64,000 nucleotides of DNA from Sutcliffiella horikoshii (GCF_019931755.1 NZ_CP082918.1:1096001-1160000), one strand, 5' to 3'; numbered from the stretch's first letter, positions 51,641-61,414 are shown. Notes: generated by a model from the letters alone, not told the origin. Made by a program: numbers and translations.

Positions 51641-53701
51641 ATGGCTGAAAGAGCAAGTAAGTCTAAACGAAAAGTAAGTTTGAGAGCGGTACTTCTTATT
51701 GCGGGGTTACTGGCTCTAATTATATTGCTTGGAATGCAATTATATATTAATACAAGGGACGTCAGTGCGCTGACAGATCCATTACCGCAATCATCGGTAC
51801 TTTATGATAGGGGTGGGGAAGTCGCTAGCAGGATTACCTCCAATCAGATAGAAGGTGTACCATCTGATGAAATTCCGGAAGTGATGAAACAGGCGGTTGT
51901 AGCCGTAGAAGATCAGCGATTTTATGAGCATGACGGGTTTGACTTTGTAGGGACTTTACGTGCCCTTACAACAAATGTTAAAGCTGGGGGCTATGTGCAG
52001 GGTGGAAGTACGATTACCCAACAACTGGCCAAAAACGTCTTTTTATCTCATGATAAGACATTAAAACGAAAAGCGGACGAATTCTTCTTAGCAAAAAAAG
52101 TGGAAAAATCCTACTCAAAGGATCAAATCATAAGCCTGTATCTTAATCAAATCTACTTTGGTGAAGGTGCATGGGGAATTAAGCGGGCAGCCGCGGTTTA
52201 TTTTGCAAAAGACCCGAAAGATCTGACACTTGCCGAGTCTGCAACATTGGCAGGGTTAATCAAAGCTCCATCTGCGCTTTCCCCATTAAATAATGAGGAG
52301 CGCTCCATTCAGCGCAGAAACTTGGTGCTATCACTCATGCACCAACAAGGATTCATTACGGCTGAAGAAGTGGAAGCGGCAAAAAAAGAGGAATTAAAAC
52401 TTGAAACGCGTCATGTTGATCCTCATAAAGGGAAATACCCAAGCTTTACGGATTACATTATTGATGAGGCAGAAAGAATGTATGGCATCAGTGAGAGTGA
52501 ACTCCTTGCTGGAGGATATCGTATTTATACGACGCTCGAACCCAAGGTGCAGGAAGCACTTGAAAAAGTGTATGCAGATCCAGCGAATTTTCCTACCGGT
52601 AAGTCCGGAGAGGTGGCGCAAAGCAGTGGGGTTCTGCTTGACCCGAAAACAGGTGGAATTCTAGGGATGATAGGTGGCCGGGATTATCAGTTCCGTGATT
52701 TTAACCGTGCATCCAAGCTTAAGAAGCCGCCTGGATCAACAGCAAAACCGTTACTTGTTTATACACCTGCCCTTGAAGAGGGATATGATGTGTATGACAT
52801 GTTAAATGATTCCCCTACTGAATTTGGTGATTACAAGCCACAAAATCATACGTTGGATTTCCGTGGTGAAGTTTCTATGTATGATGCAGTGTTGAATTCT
52901 TATAACATTCCTGCGGTTTCCCTGCTGTATGATATGGGGATTCAAAAAGGCATGGACGCAGCGAAAAAGCTATACTTGCCGGTGGATGAAAAAGAAGATC
53001 GTACGCTCGGAAATATAGCATTGGGCGGATTTCATGGCGTTTCCCCGAAACATATGGCCGAAGCGTACTCCGTCTATGCAAACAACGGGGAAATTATTGA
53101 ATCGCATGGAATCGTTAAGATAGAAACAGTAACAGGAAAAGAAGTGGCTTCTTTTGAGGAAGAAAAGGAACGTGTCTTTTCCGAAGAAGCTGTTCAAAAA
53201 ATGAACTTTATGCTCAAAGGCGTTGTCGAAGAAGGAAGTGGGAAGAACGCAATCATTGATGGACGGGAAGTTGCCGGAAAAACAGGTTCTACTCAAACAG
53301 CTGATAATAACCATGGCGCCACTTCCAATCAGTGGTTTGTTGGTTTCACTCCCCAAATTGTTGGGGCATTCTGGATTGGGTTTGATAAAGAATCTGCTGA
53401 CAACGTTCTTCCAATCATCTCTGGTGCGGGAAGCCCTTCAGCGAAAGTCTTCCAACAGGTTGTAAGTGAAGCACTTGAAGGAGAGCCGGTAGAATCGCTC
53501 AACCTTCCAGCAAGCTTGCAGAAAAAGAAAGATTTTGCGAAGAAGGAAGAGAAAAAGCAGGCGCAAGAGCAGCAAAGCAAAAAAGAGCAAAAGAAGAAAG
53601 ATGAAAAGAAAAGAGAAGAGAATAAGAAAAAAGAAAATAAGAAAAAGGAAGAAAAAGAGAAAGAGCGTGGCAAGAAGAAAGACCGAGATGACGATGACTA
53701 A
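51641..53701 (+). CDS. Class A penicillin-binding protein (PBP4/PbpD-like)
   Basis: A 686-residue bifunctional murein synthase. Membrane anchor about 14-35; glycosyltransferase (GT51) about 60-230 with catalytic Glu90 in EDQRFYEH and the GGSTITQQLAKN block; transpeptidase about 325-610 with nucleophile S366 (STAK), S420-Y-N422 and K547-T-G. The tail from about 625 is almost wholly Lys/Glu/Gln/Arg, a disordered charged segment. It polymerises and cross-links peptidoglycan. Size and order fit B. subtilis PbpD best. Start ATG 51641 after GGGGG. Confidence 0.9.
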   Translation: MAERASKSKRKVSLRAVLLIAGLLALIILLGMQLYINTRDVSALTDPLPQSSVLYDRGGEVASRITSNQIEGVPSDEIPEVMKQAVVAVEDQRFYEHDGFDFVGTLRALTTNVKAGGYVQGGSTITQQLAKNVFLSHDKTLKRKADEFFLAKKVEKSYSKDQIISLYLNQIYFGEGAWGIKRAAAVYFAKDPKDLTLAESATLAGLIKAPSALSPLNNEERSIQRRNLVLSLMHQQGFITAEEVEAAKKEELKLETRHVDPHKGKYPSFTDYIIDEAERMYGISESELLAGGYRIYTTLEPKVQEALEKVYADPANFPTGKSGEVAQSSGVLLDPKTGGILGMIGGRDYQFRDFNRASKLKKPPGSTAKPLLVYTPALEEGYDVYDMLNDSPTEFGDYKPQNHTLDFRGEVSMYDAVLNSYNIPAVSLLYDMGIQKGMDAAKKLYLPVDEKEDRTLGNIALGGFHGVSPKHMAEAYSVYANNGEIIESHGIVKIETVTGKEVASFEEEKERVFSEEAVQKMNFMLKGVVEEGSGKNAIIDGREVAGKTGSTQTADNNHGATSNQWFVGFTPQIVGAFWIGFDKESADNVLPIISGAGSPSAKVFQQVVSEALEGEPVESLNLPASLQKKKDFAKKEEKKQAQEQQSKKEQKKKDEKKREENKKKENKKKEEKEKERGKKKDRDDDD

Positions 53702-53704
53702 CAG

Positions 53705-53744
53705 TAACCACCTTCCCCTAATAAATGAGGAAGGTGGTTTTTAT
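53705..53744 (+). terminator. Terminator after class A PBP gene
   Basis: AACCACCTTCC, loop, GGAAGGTGGTTTTT. Confidence 0.85.
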
Positions 53745-53807
53745 ATGTTTAGACCATTCAATTTTGTGATAAAGACTATTAAACCAAAAGTTTAATGGAG
53801 GGATTTT

Positions 53808-54614
53808 GTGACCTATCATAAGACGATGGAGAAACTTTCAAACATGAGATTTACTAAACCAGACAAGGTACTAAGCTTATATTTGCACACCGATCGCAGT
53901 CATCCAGACCAGCAAGGTGGCGAATGGAAGATAGCATTGAAGAATGGGTTCAATCGATTAGAGGAATATATAGAAGCTAGCAGTATGGAAGAGTTAAAGA
54001 GATTGCGTTCCATTCGTGAGAATGTTGAAAAGTATGTAGAAGGTATGGAACGGAAAATGCCGAGAGGCCTAATCATCTTTGCATCTGCTGATAGCGGACT
54101 ATGGGAGACTTTTGAATTACAGGTCTCTGTGCCGACCAACTTTTATTGGGAGGAATATCCTGTACTCGATGAGCTTCAAAAAATGTATCAGGCATACCCT
54201 TTAACTGGGTTTGTTCTTATGCAACAGAATGAAATCAAAATTCTTACATCAATTTTTGCCCTGTTAGAAGAAAGTGAGTCGATGGAATTTGATTTGGAAA
54301 TAGATGATTGGAGAATGCATCAAGGTCCATCACATCACAGTTCTAGTATGGGAAGCGGAGCCATTAAAACGGCGAGCCAGGTGGACCATTACGAAGATCG
54401 CATCAATGCGAATCAGAAGAGGTGGGTAAAGAGCCTTGGCAGCAAGCTTGATAAAAAGGCAGCGGATAAGCAGTGGGAGAAAATAATATTAGTTGGAGAT
54501 AAAGGAGAAGCAGAATTGCTGGAAGGATATATGAATAAAAAGGTGGACGCCATTATTCAGAAGAACCTTTTAAACGAAAATGAGAATACTGTATTAGAGA
54601 AGTTATTAGCTTAA
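53808..54614 (+). CDS. VLRF1-family (aeRF1-type) protein
   Basis: A 268-residue protein of the bacterial Vms1-like release-factor family: KVLSLYLHTDRSHPDQQ near the start, PRGLIIFASADSGLWETFEL (~85-104), and a helical C-terminal half (KLDKKAADKQWEKIILVGDK). Homologues are thought to act on stalled ribosomes as peptidyl-tRNA hydrolases, but the GGQ-like loop is not evident here: the corresponding region reads HQGPSHHSSSMGSG. GTG 53808 follows GGAGGG. Function is inferred from family only. Confidence 0.7.
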   Translation: MTYHKTMEKLSNMRFTKPDKVLSLYLHTDRSHPDQQGGEWKIALKNGFNRLEEYIEASSMEELKRLRSIRENVEKYVEGMERKMPRGLIIFASADSGLWETFELQVSVPTNFYWEEYPVLDELQKMYQAYPLTGFVLMQQNEIKILTSIFALLEESESMEFDLEIDDWRMHQGPSHHSSSMGSGAIKTASQVDHYEDRINANQKRWVKSLGSKLDKKAADKQWEKIILVGDKGEAELLEGYMNKKVDAIIQKNLLNENENTVLEKLLA

Positions 54615-54622
54615 CTTTTGGT

Positions 54623-54652
54623 AAAGCCCCCTAATCATAAAGGGGGCTTTCA
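54623..54652 (+). terminator. Terminator after VLRF1 gene
   Basis: AAAGCCCCCT with AGGGGGCTTT. Confidence 0.75.
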
Positions 54653-54667
54653 TTATGGTCCCTGGAG

Positions 54668-54832
54668 CTATATAACAGGATATTCCGCTTCATATATTGG
54701 TTCTGTGTAGTACGGAGGGCGCGGTCCAATTTTGGGCATGGGCCATTTATTTGGTTGGTAAACCATTTGGACTTTTGTATCCGATTGATTGATTAACAAT
54801 AGTTTGACTTCAGGGTTAAATTCGTAGCTCAA
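54668..54832 (-). CDS. Small Pro/Tyr-rich protein (54 aa)
   Basis: TTG 54832 lies seven bases after AAGGAGTG and opens 54 codons ending at TAG 54668. The product starts MSYEFNPEVKLLLINQSDTK and continues with PNKWPMPKIGPRPPYYTEPI, so the second half is rich in Pro and Tyr. It lies 64 bases after the SDR gene and could share its transcript. The family is not recognised. Confidence 0.55.
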   Translation of the reverse strand: MSYEFNPEVKLLLINQSDTKVQMVYQPNKWPMPKIGPRPPYYTEPIYEAEYPVI

Positions 54833-54896
54833 AAGGATTCACTCCTTAGAAATATTTGATCAAAGTGAGGTTTAGAGAAACATCTCTATTCCTCTA

Positions 54897-55877
54897 TCAA
54901 GAAGCCGTAAACTCTCCTCCATTTACATGCAGGACTTGCCCTGTAACGAATCGGGAGTCATCTGATGCGAGATAAACATAAGTGGGGGCTAATTCAAATG
55001 GTTGAGCTGCCCGCTTCATGGGGTTATATGCACCAAACACTGCTACTTGATCGGAAGAAAAACTTGCAGGAATTAGTGGTGTCCAAGTTCTTCCAGGTGC
55101 GACGGCATTTACGCGGATACCTTGGTCAACGATACTATTGGCAAGCGCACGTGTAAACCCGACATTCGCTGCCTTGGTAGCAGTATAATCAATCAACTGT
55201 TTTTCCCCCGCATAAGCGACTACGGAGGCGGTATTAATGATGGAACTGCCGGTTTTTAAGTAAGGCAATGCAGCTCTGGTTGTATAGAAATGGGAATAAA
55301 TATTCACCTTAAACGTGTCGTCAAACTGTTCATCGGTTATATCAAGCAAACTTAGTTGTTGGAATTGTATTCCCACATGATTCACCAGAATATCCAACTT
55401 TCCGAAAGCTTGGATTGTTTGTTCTACAATTGCCACACATTGTTTCTTCTCTCTTAAATCCCCAGGCATAAGGATACATCGTTGCCCCAGCTCTTCAATC
55501 CGAGATTTTGTTCGGTTCGCATCTTCATGTTCATCAAGATAGGAGATGGCTAGATCTGCACCTTCTTTTGCATAAGAAATCGCTGTCGCTGCACCTATCC
55601 CGCTATCCCCGGCAGTAATGAGTGCAACCTTTCCCTTCAGCTTTCCACTGCCCTTATAATTTGGATTTTCAATAATGGGCTTTGGAACCATATATTTTTC
55701 CAAACCAGGCTGCTGTAACTGTCGCTGTTCCGGAAAGTTGATTGGTATTTCTTGATATTTTGTTATTTTTCCATAATTAGGGTATAAGGGGTAGGGCTCT
55801 TTTTGTTTATTCGATTCAAACCAATCTTGAAACTGTCTCAGCTCCTCCATATGCCGCTGCTTGTCAAATGAGTCCAT
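54897..55877 (-). CDS. Short-chain dehydrogenase/reductase with N-terminal extension
   Basis: A 326-residue SDR of the general-stress type (YhxC/YhdF/YdaD-like), with about 80 residues before the Rossmann fold. Cofactor motif reads [10 protein letters not shown], with A for the first G of TGxxxGIG; the catalytic Ser is in [12 protein letters not shown] and YTATK gives Tyr and Lys. NNAG is replaced by [18 protein letters not shown] closes the fold. The substrate is unknown. Ribosome site AAAGGAGG before ATG 55877. Confidence 0.88.
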   Translation of the reverse strand: MDSFDKQRHMEELRQFQDWFESNKQKEPYPLYPNYGKITKYQEIPINFPEQRQLQQPGLEKYMVPKPIIENPNYKGSGKLKGKVALITAGDSGIGAATAISYAKEGADLAISYLDEHEDANRTKSRIEELGQRCILMPGDLREKKQCVAIVEQTIQAFGKLDILVNHVGIQFQQLSLLDITDEQFDDTFKVNIYSHFYTTRAALPYLKTGSSIINTASVVAYAGEKQLIDYTATKAANVGFTRALANSIVDQGIRVNAVAPGRTWTPLIPASFSSDQVAVFGAYNPMKRAAQPFELAPTYVYLASDDSRFVTGQVLHVNGGEFTAS

Positions 55878-56062
55878 ATAAAACCTCCTTTAATCTTTCT
55901 ATGCACAACTACATGTATATTTCAGTGATAACTTGGGTTATGCAATTGTTTTGTTGCTTGTTCTCCATCTCCAGACCGAGAAAAATAGAACCGACAGTCG
56001 GTTACGGGCAATTTCTAAAGAAGTTAAACTTATTTTAGATAATGAATAGTGGAGGACAAGTG

Positions 56063-57343
56063 ATGAAAAATATGATTGCCATATTCAAGAAACCGAATTA
56101 CAGTTTGCTGTTCTGGTCGTCTTTTACGTCGACAATGGGAAGTATCGTTGGTATCGCAGCTCTGATGCTGTATTTGTTGGACAGATATTCAGATCAGCCA
56201 TTTTATGCAGCATTGACGGAATTAATGTATTCTTTGCCTACACTTGCTGTCTTCTTTCTGGTAGGAGTACTAGCAGATAGAATGGATCGACAGAAGATTG
56301 CTGTTTACAGTGATCTGATTTGTGCCATTTTGTCGTTGGCACTTATGGGGGCTATATATATTGATTGGATGCCGCTCGTATTCGGGTTGTTGTTCTTAAG
56401 AAGTGCTGTATCGAAATTTTTCCATCCTGCCCAGGCTGCAATCATCCAAGGAATCCTTACAAAGGATGAATATACAGTGGCAGCAGGACTAAATCAGATG
56501 ACAAGCAGTTTGTTCATGCTGTTTGGCAATGCGTTAGGAATTTTTATCTACTGGACGGTAGGCCTTCAAGGTGCTATATTTGTATGCTTTGTCACTTATA
56601 TGGTGAGCGCTGTTTTAATTAGGGCTTGTAAATTGGAAGAAGAGGTGGTCCTTCCGAATGGCCGACACAAATGGACGCAACTTAATGTCAGGTTTGTAGC
56701 GAATGATTTTAAAGATGGAATGCTTTATATTATAAAAAATCCTTTGTTGGTCTACCTTATCATTGGTTTCTTTGTTTTTGGGATCGTAAACGGGGGGCTT
56801 TCCGTCATGCCGGCATATATACTTAAATACAAACTTGCTCCAACAGACTACGAGCAGTTCATGATGGTGATGGGAGTAGTATTTGGCATCTCGGTTTTGA
56901 TTGGAAGCATTATTGCCTCGATGATGGCGAAGAAGCTGAAACTATATCAAATGGTCATCATTGGTTTGGGTGTCTCTGGTGCTTTTGTCGTGGCTAGTGG
57001 ATATAGCCCGGATATGTATTACTATTTGGCATTCACTGCTTTAATTGGTCTTGGCCTGCCTTTTGTCAACATTGGAATTGGGGGATGGCTGCCTAGGATT
57101 GTAGATCCTAAAATGATGGGCAGGGTACAGGGCTGGATTACGCCATTGATGATGTTGTCTCAGTCTATTACTCTCGGAGTCATTGCGTTGACTTTTCAAA
57201 AAATCCTTTCAGTGGAAGGGCTTCACCTTCTTGTAGGCGGCTGCTTATTGTTTGTTGGGGTTTTCTATATGTTCACCTTGCCTAAACACGCTACAGAAGA
57301 GGAAGAGTCAGCGGAAGGATTGGAAAATTCCGCTTCTGTGTAA
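56063..57343 (+). CDS. MFS transporter
   Basis: A 426-residue major-facilitator protein with 12 helices, resembling the MFS_3/enterobactin-exporter-like group (YkuC-like). The loop 2-3 motif VGVLADRMDRQKIAVYSDL is the family's GxLADRxxRR signature. ATG 56063 follows GTGGAGG; an ATG seven codons upstream is less well placed. The substrate cannot be predicted. Its stop is only ten bases before a promoter-like TTGACA for the next transcript. Confidence 0.85.
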   Translation: MKNMIAIFKKPNYSLLFWSSFTSTMGSIVGIAALMLYLLDRYSDQPFYAALTELMYSLPTLAVFFLVGVLADRMDRQKIAVYSDLICAILSLALMGAIYIDWMPLVFGLLFLRSAVSKFFHPAQAAIIQGILTKDEYTVAAGLNQMTSSLFMLFGNALGIFIYWTVGLQGAIFVCFVTYMVSAVLIRACKLEEEVVLPNGRHKWTQLNVRFVANDFKDGMLYIIKNPLLVYLIIGFFVFGIVNGGLSVMPAYILKYKLAPTDYEQFMMVMGVVFGISVLIGSIIASMMAKKLKLYQMVIIGLGVSGAFVVASGYSPDMYYYLAFTALIGLGLPFVNIGIGGWLPRIVDPKMMGRVQGWITPLMMLSQSITLGVIALTFQKILSVEGLHLLVGGCLLFVGVFYMFTLPKHATEEEESAEGLENSASV

Positions 57344-57352
57344 AATTATTCT

Positions 57353-57381
57353 TTGACAAAATAGAAAAAGCAAATTAACAT
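57353..57381 (+). promoter_or_regulatory. Promoter of the tenA-ykoEDC transcript
   Basis: TTGACA (57353-57358), 17 bases, TAACAT (57376-57381). Confidence 0.55.
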
Positions 57382-57421
57382 AGGTATCAGAAATTGCTTT
57401 CCGACAACTATATACGAATCT

Positions 57422-57513
57422 ACCACTAGGGGTGCCTTTATAAGGCTGAGATTGAAGTGTGACTTCAAGACTCTTAGAACCTGATCTGGTTAACACCAGC
57501 GTAGGGAAGTGGG
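57422..57513 (+). promoter_or_regulatory. TPP riboswitch 1
   Basis: Complete THI element: ACTAGGGGTGCC, GGCTGAGATTGAAG, ACTCTTAGAACCTGATCTGG, ACACCAGCGTAGGGAAGTGG. TPP binding should favour the terminator downstream and shut off tenA-ykoEDC. Confidence 0.96.
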
Positions 57514-57558
57514 GTCGAGACACTTTTCATTTAAAAGTTCAGCTGTATTAGTGTATTC

Positions 57559-57596
57559 ACCACCTTCTTTGCGCAAGCGAGGAAGGTGGTTTTTTG
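57559..57596 (+). terminator. Terminator of TPP riboswitch 1
   Basis: ACCACCTTC, loop, GAAGGTGGTTTTTTG, just before tenA. Confidence 0.85.
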
Positions 57597-57627
57597 CATT
57601 TACTAACATTTTTAGGAGGAATGGAGA

Positions 57628-58311
57628 ATGAAATTTTCACAGTTGGTAAGAGAGAAAGCGGATTACATTTGGGAGGCGAGCTTCCATCACCCATTTGTAA
57701 AAGGGATAGCAGATGGAACTTTATCATTGGAGTCGTTTAAATATTATGTACTGCAGGATGCCTATTATTTAAGCCATTTTGCAAAAGTTCAAGCATATGC
57801 CGGAGCAAAGGCTTTTGATTTACAAACGACAGCAAGACTAGCAGCACATGCACAAGGTACATATGAAGCGGAATTATCCTTGCACGAAAATTTTTCAAAA
57901 CGCCTTGGGGTGACAGAGGCAGAGAAGGCGGCATTCCAGGCAGCTCCGACCGCACACGCTTATACTTCCCATATGTATCGTGCTGTATTGACCGGTGGGT
58001 TGGGAGAAGTGATTGCAGCCCTGCTTCCTTGCTACTGGTTATATTATGAAATTGGTGAGAGATTAAAAGATTGCACTCCAGCGGAACCGATCTATCAAGA
58101 ATGGATTGCAGCATATGGTGGAGAATGGTTCAAGGAGCTTGTGGAAGAGCAGATCAATAGATTGGATGAATTGGCAGACAAGGCAACCGAGGAAGAGAAA
58201 GCCAGAAGGCTTGAATATTTCATCATCAGCAGTCAGTATGAATATTCCTTCTGGGAAATGGCCTACACTTTGGAAAAGTGGCCGGTATCTGAAGCCGCAG
58301 TGAAGGCTTAG
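57628..58311 (+). CDS. tenA: Aminopyrimidine aminohydrolase / thiaminase II TenA
   Basis: A 227-residue TenA protein that hydrolyses aminomethyl-pyrimidine breakdown products of thiamine to HMP. The active-site Cys lies in AALLPCYWLYYEIG (about 134) and acidic residues in the YEYSFWEMAYTLEKW segment near 205. FVKGIADGTLSLESFKYYVL at the N-terminus is typical. It is first in a salvage operon with the YkoEDC transporter, which imports pyrimidine precursors. Ribosome site AGGAGG. Confidence 0.95.
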   Translation: MKFSQLVREKADYIWEASFHHPFVKGIADGTLSLESFKYYVLQDAYYLSHFAKVQAYAGAKAFDLQTTARLAAHAQGTYEAELSLHENFSKRLGVTEAEKAAFQAAPTAHAYTSHMYRAVLTGGLGEVIAALLPCYWLYYEIGERLKDCTPAEPIYQEWIAAYGGEWFKELVEEQINRLDELADKATEEEKARRLEYFIISSQYEYSFWEMAYTLEKWPVSEAAVKA

Positions 58312-58322
58312 GGGGAATTAAT

Positions 58323-58904
58323 ATGAACAAAGGATTAAAGCTTACAGATATATTGGTGACGGTCATTATTGCATTGGTGTTTGGGGTTGTTTATAAAATT
58401 TGGGCCCCGGTTTATAACGTGCTAGCTCCATTCGGATTGCAGCTTCAAGAGCTGACATATGGCATGTGGTTCATTGCTGCAACGGTTGCTTATCTACTGA
58501 TCAGAAAAGCCGGTGTCGCTTTTCTGGCGGAAGTGGCAGCCGCATCAGGTGAATTCTTGGTAGGGTCTGAATATGGATTGATGGTGTTGATATATGGTGT
58601 CGTACAAGGGCTTTTTGCTGAAATGGTATTCATGGCTTTCCGCTATAAGCGGTTTGATGTGCTTGTCGCATCTCTTGCAGGTGCCGCAGCAGGTGTAGGT
58701 TCGCTTCTATTGGACCTTTTTAGAGGATACCTGTTTGATTATGTATGGTGGAATGTCACATTGCTAATATCTTTCCGTTTGATCGGAGCGGTCCTTTTAG
58801 CGGGAGTACTTGCTTATGTTTTGGTAAAAGCGCTAGAGGCAACGGGAGTCACAAGTCTTTTAAGACCGGTGAGCAAGGAGGATTATGACTCCTTAAGGCA
58901 ATAG
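58323..58904 (+). CDS. ykoE: Thiamine-precursor ECF transporter, S component YkoE
   Basis: A 193-residue substrate-binding membrane subunit with about six helices. LTDILVTVIIALVFGVVYKI, then GEFLVGSEYGLMVLIYGVVQ and EMVFMAFRYKRFD are characteristic of YkoE. It captures thiamine or its HMP precursor for the YkoD/YkoC energising module. It lies 11 bases after tenA and 11 before ykoD, ribosome site GGGGGAA. Confidence 0.92.
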   Translation: MNKGLKLTDILVTVIIALVFGVVYKIWAPVYNVLAPFGLQLQELTYGMWFIAATVAYLLIRKAGVAFLAEVAAASGEFLVGSEYGLMVLIYGVVQGLFAEMVFMAFRYKRFDVLVASLAGAAAGVGSLLLDLFRGYLFDYVWWNVTLLISFRLIGAVLLAGVLAYVLVKALEATGVTSLLRPVSKEDYDSLRQ

Positions 58905-58915
58905 GAGGTAAGAGA

Positions 58916-60373
58916 ATGGAAACAATCATACGATTAGACCATTTAAGACTGAAATATCCAGGTGGCGATAAAATCTTTGAAGACTTATCCTTCGAGATTA
59001 GAAAAGGGGAAAAGGTATTGATCCTTGGCCCCTCCGGAAGCGGGAAATCGACTCTTATTCAAGTGTTGGCAGGACTCATTCCCAAAGTGGTGGAAGTGCC
59101 GATGATTGTGAAAGAGCAGCTTTTGCCCAATTCATGGGGATATGTCTTCCAAGACCCGGATGCACAGTTTTGTATGCCCTATGTGGATGAAGAACTTGCG
59201 TTTTTACTGGAAAACCTCGCCGTTCCAAGAGAGAAGATGGGAAGACGGATTGTAGAAGCCCTTGATTTGGTGGGGTTGGACTTACCGAATTTCCACATGA
59301 AAATCCAGCAACTCTCAGGAGGGATGAAGCAGCGGCTTGCCATTGCTTCTGTCCTCGCGATGGAGCCAGATGTACTCTTTTTGGATGAACCGACCGCGTT
59401 ATTAGATCCAGAAGGTACCAGGGAAGTATGGGATACCATTAAGAAAGTGGCAGATGATAAAACCGTCATCATCGTGGAGCATAAAGTGGAGCAGCTGCTT
59501 GATTTTGTGGAAAGGATCATTGTGTTGGATGACGCTGGAAATATAATTGCTGATGGTAAGACGCAAGATGTCTTTAAAACCTCGCTTTCTCATTTAAACC
59601 AATATGGAATATGGTACCCAGGTGCTTGGGAGAATTATTTGAAAAACAGAAAACCCTTCTCCATGCTTAACATGGAGGCTGAAACGGTGTTAAAAGTAAA
59701 CGGTTATTCAGGCTTTCGTGGGAAAGAGAAAAAGATTTATGTGGAGGAAGCGGAAATTCGTAAGGGAGAATGGATTTCCGTGGTAGGGGAAAATGGGGCT
59801 GGAAAAAGCACATTGCTGGAATCGTTAATGAAGTTGTTAAAGACAGAAGGAACCCTCGAAATTAATGGGGAAAAGGTCATAAATATCCCCACTGACAAGG
59901 TAACTTTCGTTTTCCAGAACCCTGAATTCCAATTTGTAACCAAATCTGTGGAAGCGGAAGTTGCTTATACACTGCGCCTAAAGAAAATGGACGAAGGATT
60001 GGTATTGGAAAAGGTAGAGGAAATGCTGAGACTTTTCCAATTGGACCACGTGCGTCATCACCATCCATACCAATTATCCGTTGGCCAAAAGCGCAGGCTG
60101 AGCGTAGCGGCTGCTGTCATCCATCAGCCGAGTATTCTTCTATTGGATGAACCGACATTTGGCCAGGACAGTAGAAACACATTTGCCATGCTGGAATGGT
60201 TGGAAGCATTAAAGGAAGCAGGCGTCGCTATCTTGATGGTTACACATGATGAGAACATTGTTACCGAGTTTGCTGACACCATTTGGACAGTAAAGGATGG
60301 AAACCTTATTGATATGAGGAGTAAGGAGAGATTAAGAGGCAGGGGAGAAAAGGATGCAGTTGGAGCTTTATAA
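58916..60373 (+). CDS. ykoD: ECF transporter duplicated ATP-binding protein YkoD
   Basis: A 485-residue protein with two ABC ATPase domains. First: Walker A GPSGSGKST (about 38-46), signature LSGGMKQRLAIAS, Walker B VLFLDEP. Second: Walker A GENGAGKST (about 288-296), signature LSVGQKRRLSVAA (V for the second G), Walker B ILLLDEP. It drives the YkoE/YkoC transporter. Its last 20 bases overlap the ykoC start. Ribosome site GGAGGTAAG. Confidence 0.94.
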   Translation: METIIRLDHLRLKYPGGDKIFEDLSFEIRKGEKVLILGPSGSGKSTLIQVLAGLIPKVVEVPMIVKEQLLPNSWGYVFQDPDAQFCMPYVDEELAFLLENLAVPREKMGRRIVEALDLVGLDLPNFHMKIQQLSGGMKQRLAIASVLAMEPDVLFLDEPTALLDPEGTREVWDTIKKVADDKTVIIVEHKVEQLLDFVERIIVLDDAGNIIADGKTQDVFKTSLSHLNQYGIWYPGAWENYLKNRKPFSMLNMEAETVLKVNGYSGFRGKEKKIYVEEAEIRKGEWISVVGENGAGKSTLLESLMKLLKTEGTLEINGEKVINIPTDKVTFVFQNPEFQFVTKSVEAEVAYTLRLKKMDEGLVLEKVEEMLRLFQLDHVRHHHPYQLSVGQKRRLSVAAAVIHQPSILLLDEPTFGQDSRNTFAMLEWLEALKEAGVAILMVTHDENIVTEFADTIWTVKDGNLIDMRSKERLRGRGEKDAVGAL

Positions 60374-61148
60374 AAATAAATCATGGATGCATGATATTAA
60401 TCCGAGCTTCAAACTACTAGGGATGGTCCTCCTTTTTATAGGTGTCCTGTTCATTCATAATATCAATATCATGCTGAACTTAACCGGAATTCTATTGTTA
60501 GTCTATCTTTTAATGACGGGGCAATCGTATAAACTGAAGCTTCTTTTATTGATTCCATTTGTCTTTTTATTTTTCACATCGGCTGTCTCAATGGTTCTGT
60601 TTGGAAAGGGAGAAACCACCTGGTTGGAATTCGGATTAATTCATGTCTCGGAGGAAAGTTTTTATCGTGGAATTCATTTAGGGTTACGGTCCCTTGCCTT
60701 TGCTTTTTGCGGGTTGATATTCGCCCTGACGACCCGGCCGGTATATTTATTCTATTCATTGATGCAGCAATGGAAGCTACCGCCGAAATTTGCTTATAGC
60801 TTTATGGCGGGTATCCGTCTTTTGCCGTTAATCCTACAGGAGTTTCTCACCTTGAGGAAGGCGCTGATTGTTAGGGGAGTGGAGCAGAAAGGCAACTTGT
60901 TGAAAAAGATGTACTTTTACAGCATCCCTTTACTCTCCCAAAGTATCAGAAGAGCCCATCGAATTGCTGTGGCAATGGAAGCGAAGCGTTTCAGTAATCA
61001 AAAGAATCGTACCTTTTATTACGAGTTGGGCTACTCCCGGATGGATCTTTGGTTCGTGTTTTTAATCCTGTTGATGATTGCTTTGTCCCTTTATCTTGGC
61101 ATAAGGCTACCCTATGTACCAGTAACGGATGTCAGATACAGCGGATAG
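60354..61148 (+). CDS. ykoC: ECF transporter T component YkoC
   Basis: A 264-residue CbiQ/EcfT-family membrane subunit. Five or so helices are followed by the coupling-helix motifs: ALIVRGVEQKGNLLKKMYFY (Ala-Arg-Gly type) and AVAMEAKRFSNQ (second ARG-like). It couples YkoD ATP hydrolysis to YkoE. ATG 60354 lies within the ykoD end after GGGGAG, consistent with coupled translation; it is last in the operon. Confidence 0.92.
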   Translation: MQLELYKNKSWMHDINPSFKLLGMVLLFIGVLFIHNINIMLNLTGILLLVYLLMTGQSYKLKLLLLIPFVFLFFTSAVSMVLFGKGETTWLEFGLIHVSEESFYRGIHLGLRSLAFAFCGLIFALTTRPVYLFYSLMQQWKLPPKFAYSFMAGIRLLPLILQEFLTLRKALIVRGVEQKGNLLKKMYFYSIPLLSQSIRRAHRIAVAMEAKRFSNQKNRTFYYELGYSRMDLWFVFLILLMIALSLYLGIRLPYVPVTDVRYSG

Positions 61149-61160
61149 TATGCATTTCTT

Positions 61161-61188
61161 TTGAAAATTAGGAATTGTGTGCTATACT
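61161..61188 (+). promoter_or_regulatory. Promoter of the tenI-thiOSG transcript
   Basis: TTGAAA (61161-61166), 16 bases, TATACT (61183-61188). Confidence 0.65.
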
Positions 61189-61212
61189 GAAGCCATCAAT
61201 TAAATAACTCGT

Positions 61213-61305
61213 AACACTAGGGGAGTCAATAGTGACTGAGATGGAAAGAGTAATTTCCAGACCCTTTGAACCTGATCTAGTTTGTACTAGCGTAGGGAAG
61301 TGGAA
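61213..61305 (+). promoter_or_regulatory. TPP riboswitch 2
   Basis: ACACTAGGGGAGTC, GACTGAGATGGAAAG, CCCTTTGAACCTGATCTAG and TACTAGCGTAGGGAAGTGG: a full THI element before tenI-thiO-thiS-thiG. Confidence 0.96.
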
Positions 61306-61344
61306 ATGTTCTATCACTGTTGGCTATACATACCACACATAGAT

Positions 61345-61380
61345 AAAACCCACTCTTTACGTTAAAGAGTGGGTTTTTTG
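61345..61380 (+). terminator. Terminator of TPP riboswitch 2
   Basis: AAACCCACTCTTTA, loop, TAAAGAGTGGGTTTTTT, 35 bases before tenI. Confidence 0.9.
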
Positions 61381-61414
61381 CGTTGTAAAAAGTTTTACAA
61401 AAGGGTGAGAATCT

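Noticed and set aside
53329..53711. Phe/Ser-rich frames opposite the PBP tail
   Set aside because: Complement of the Lys/Glu-rich coding tail; artefact of composition.
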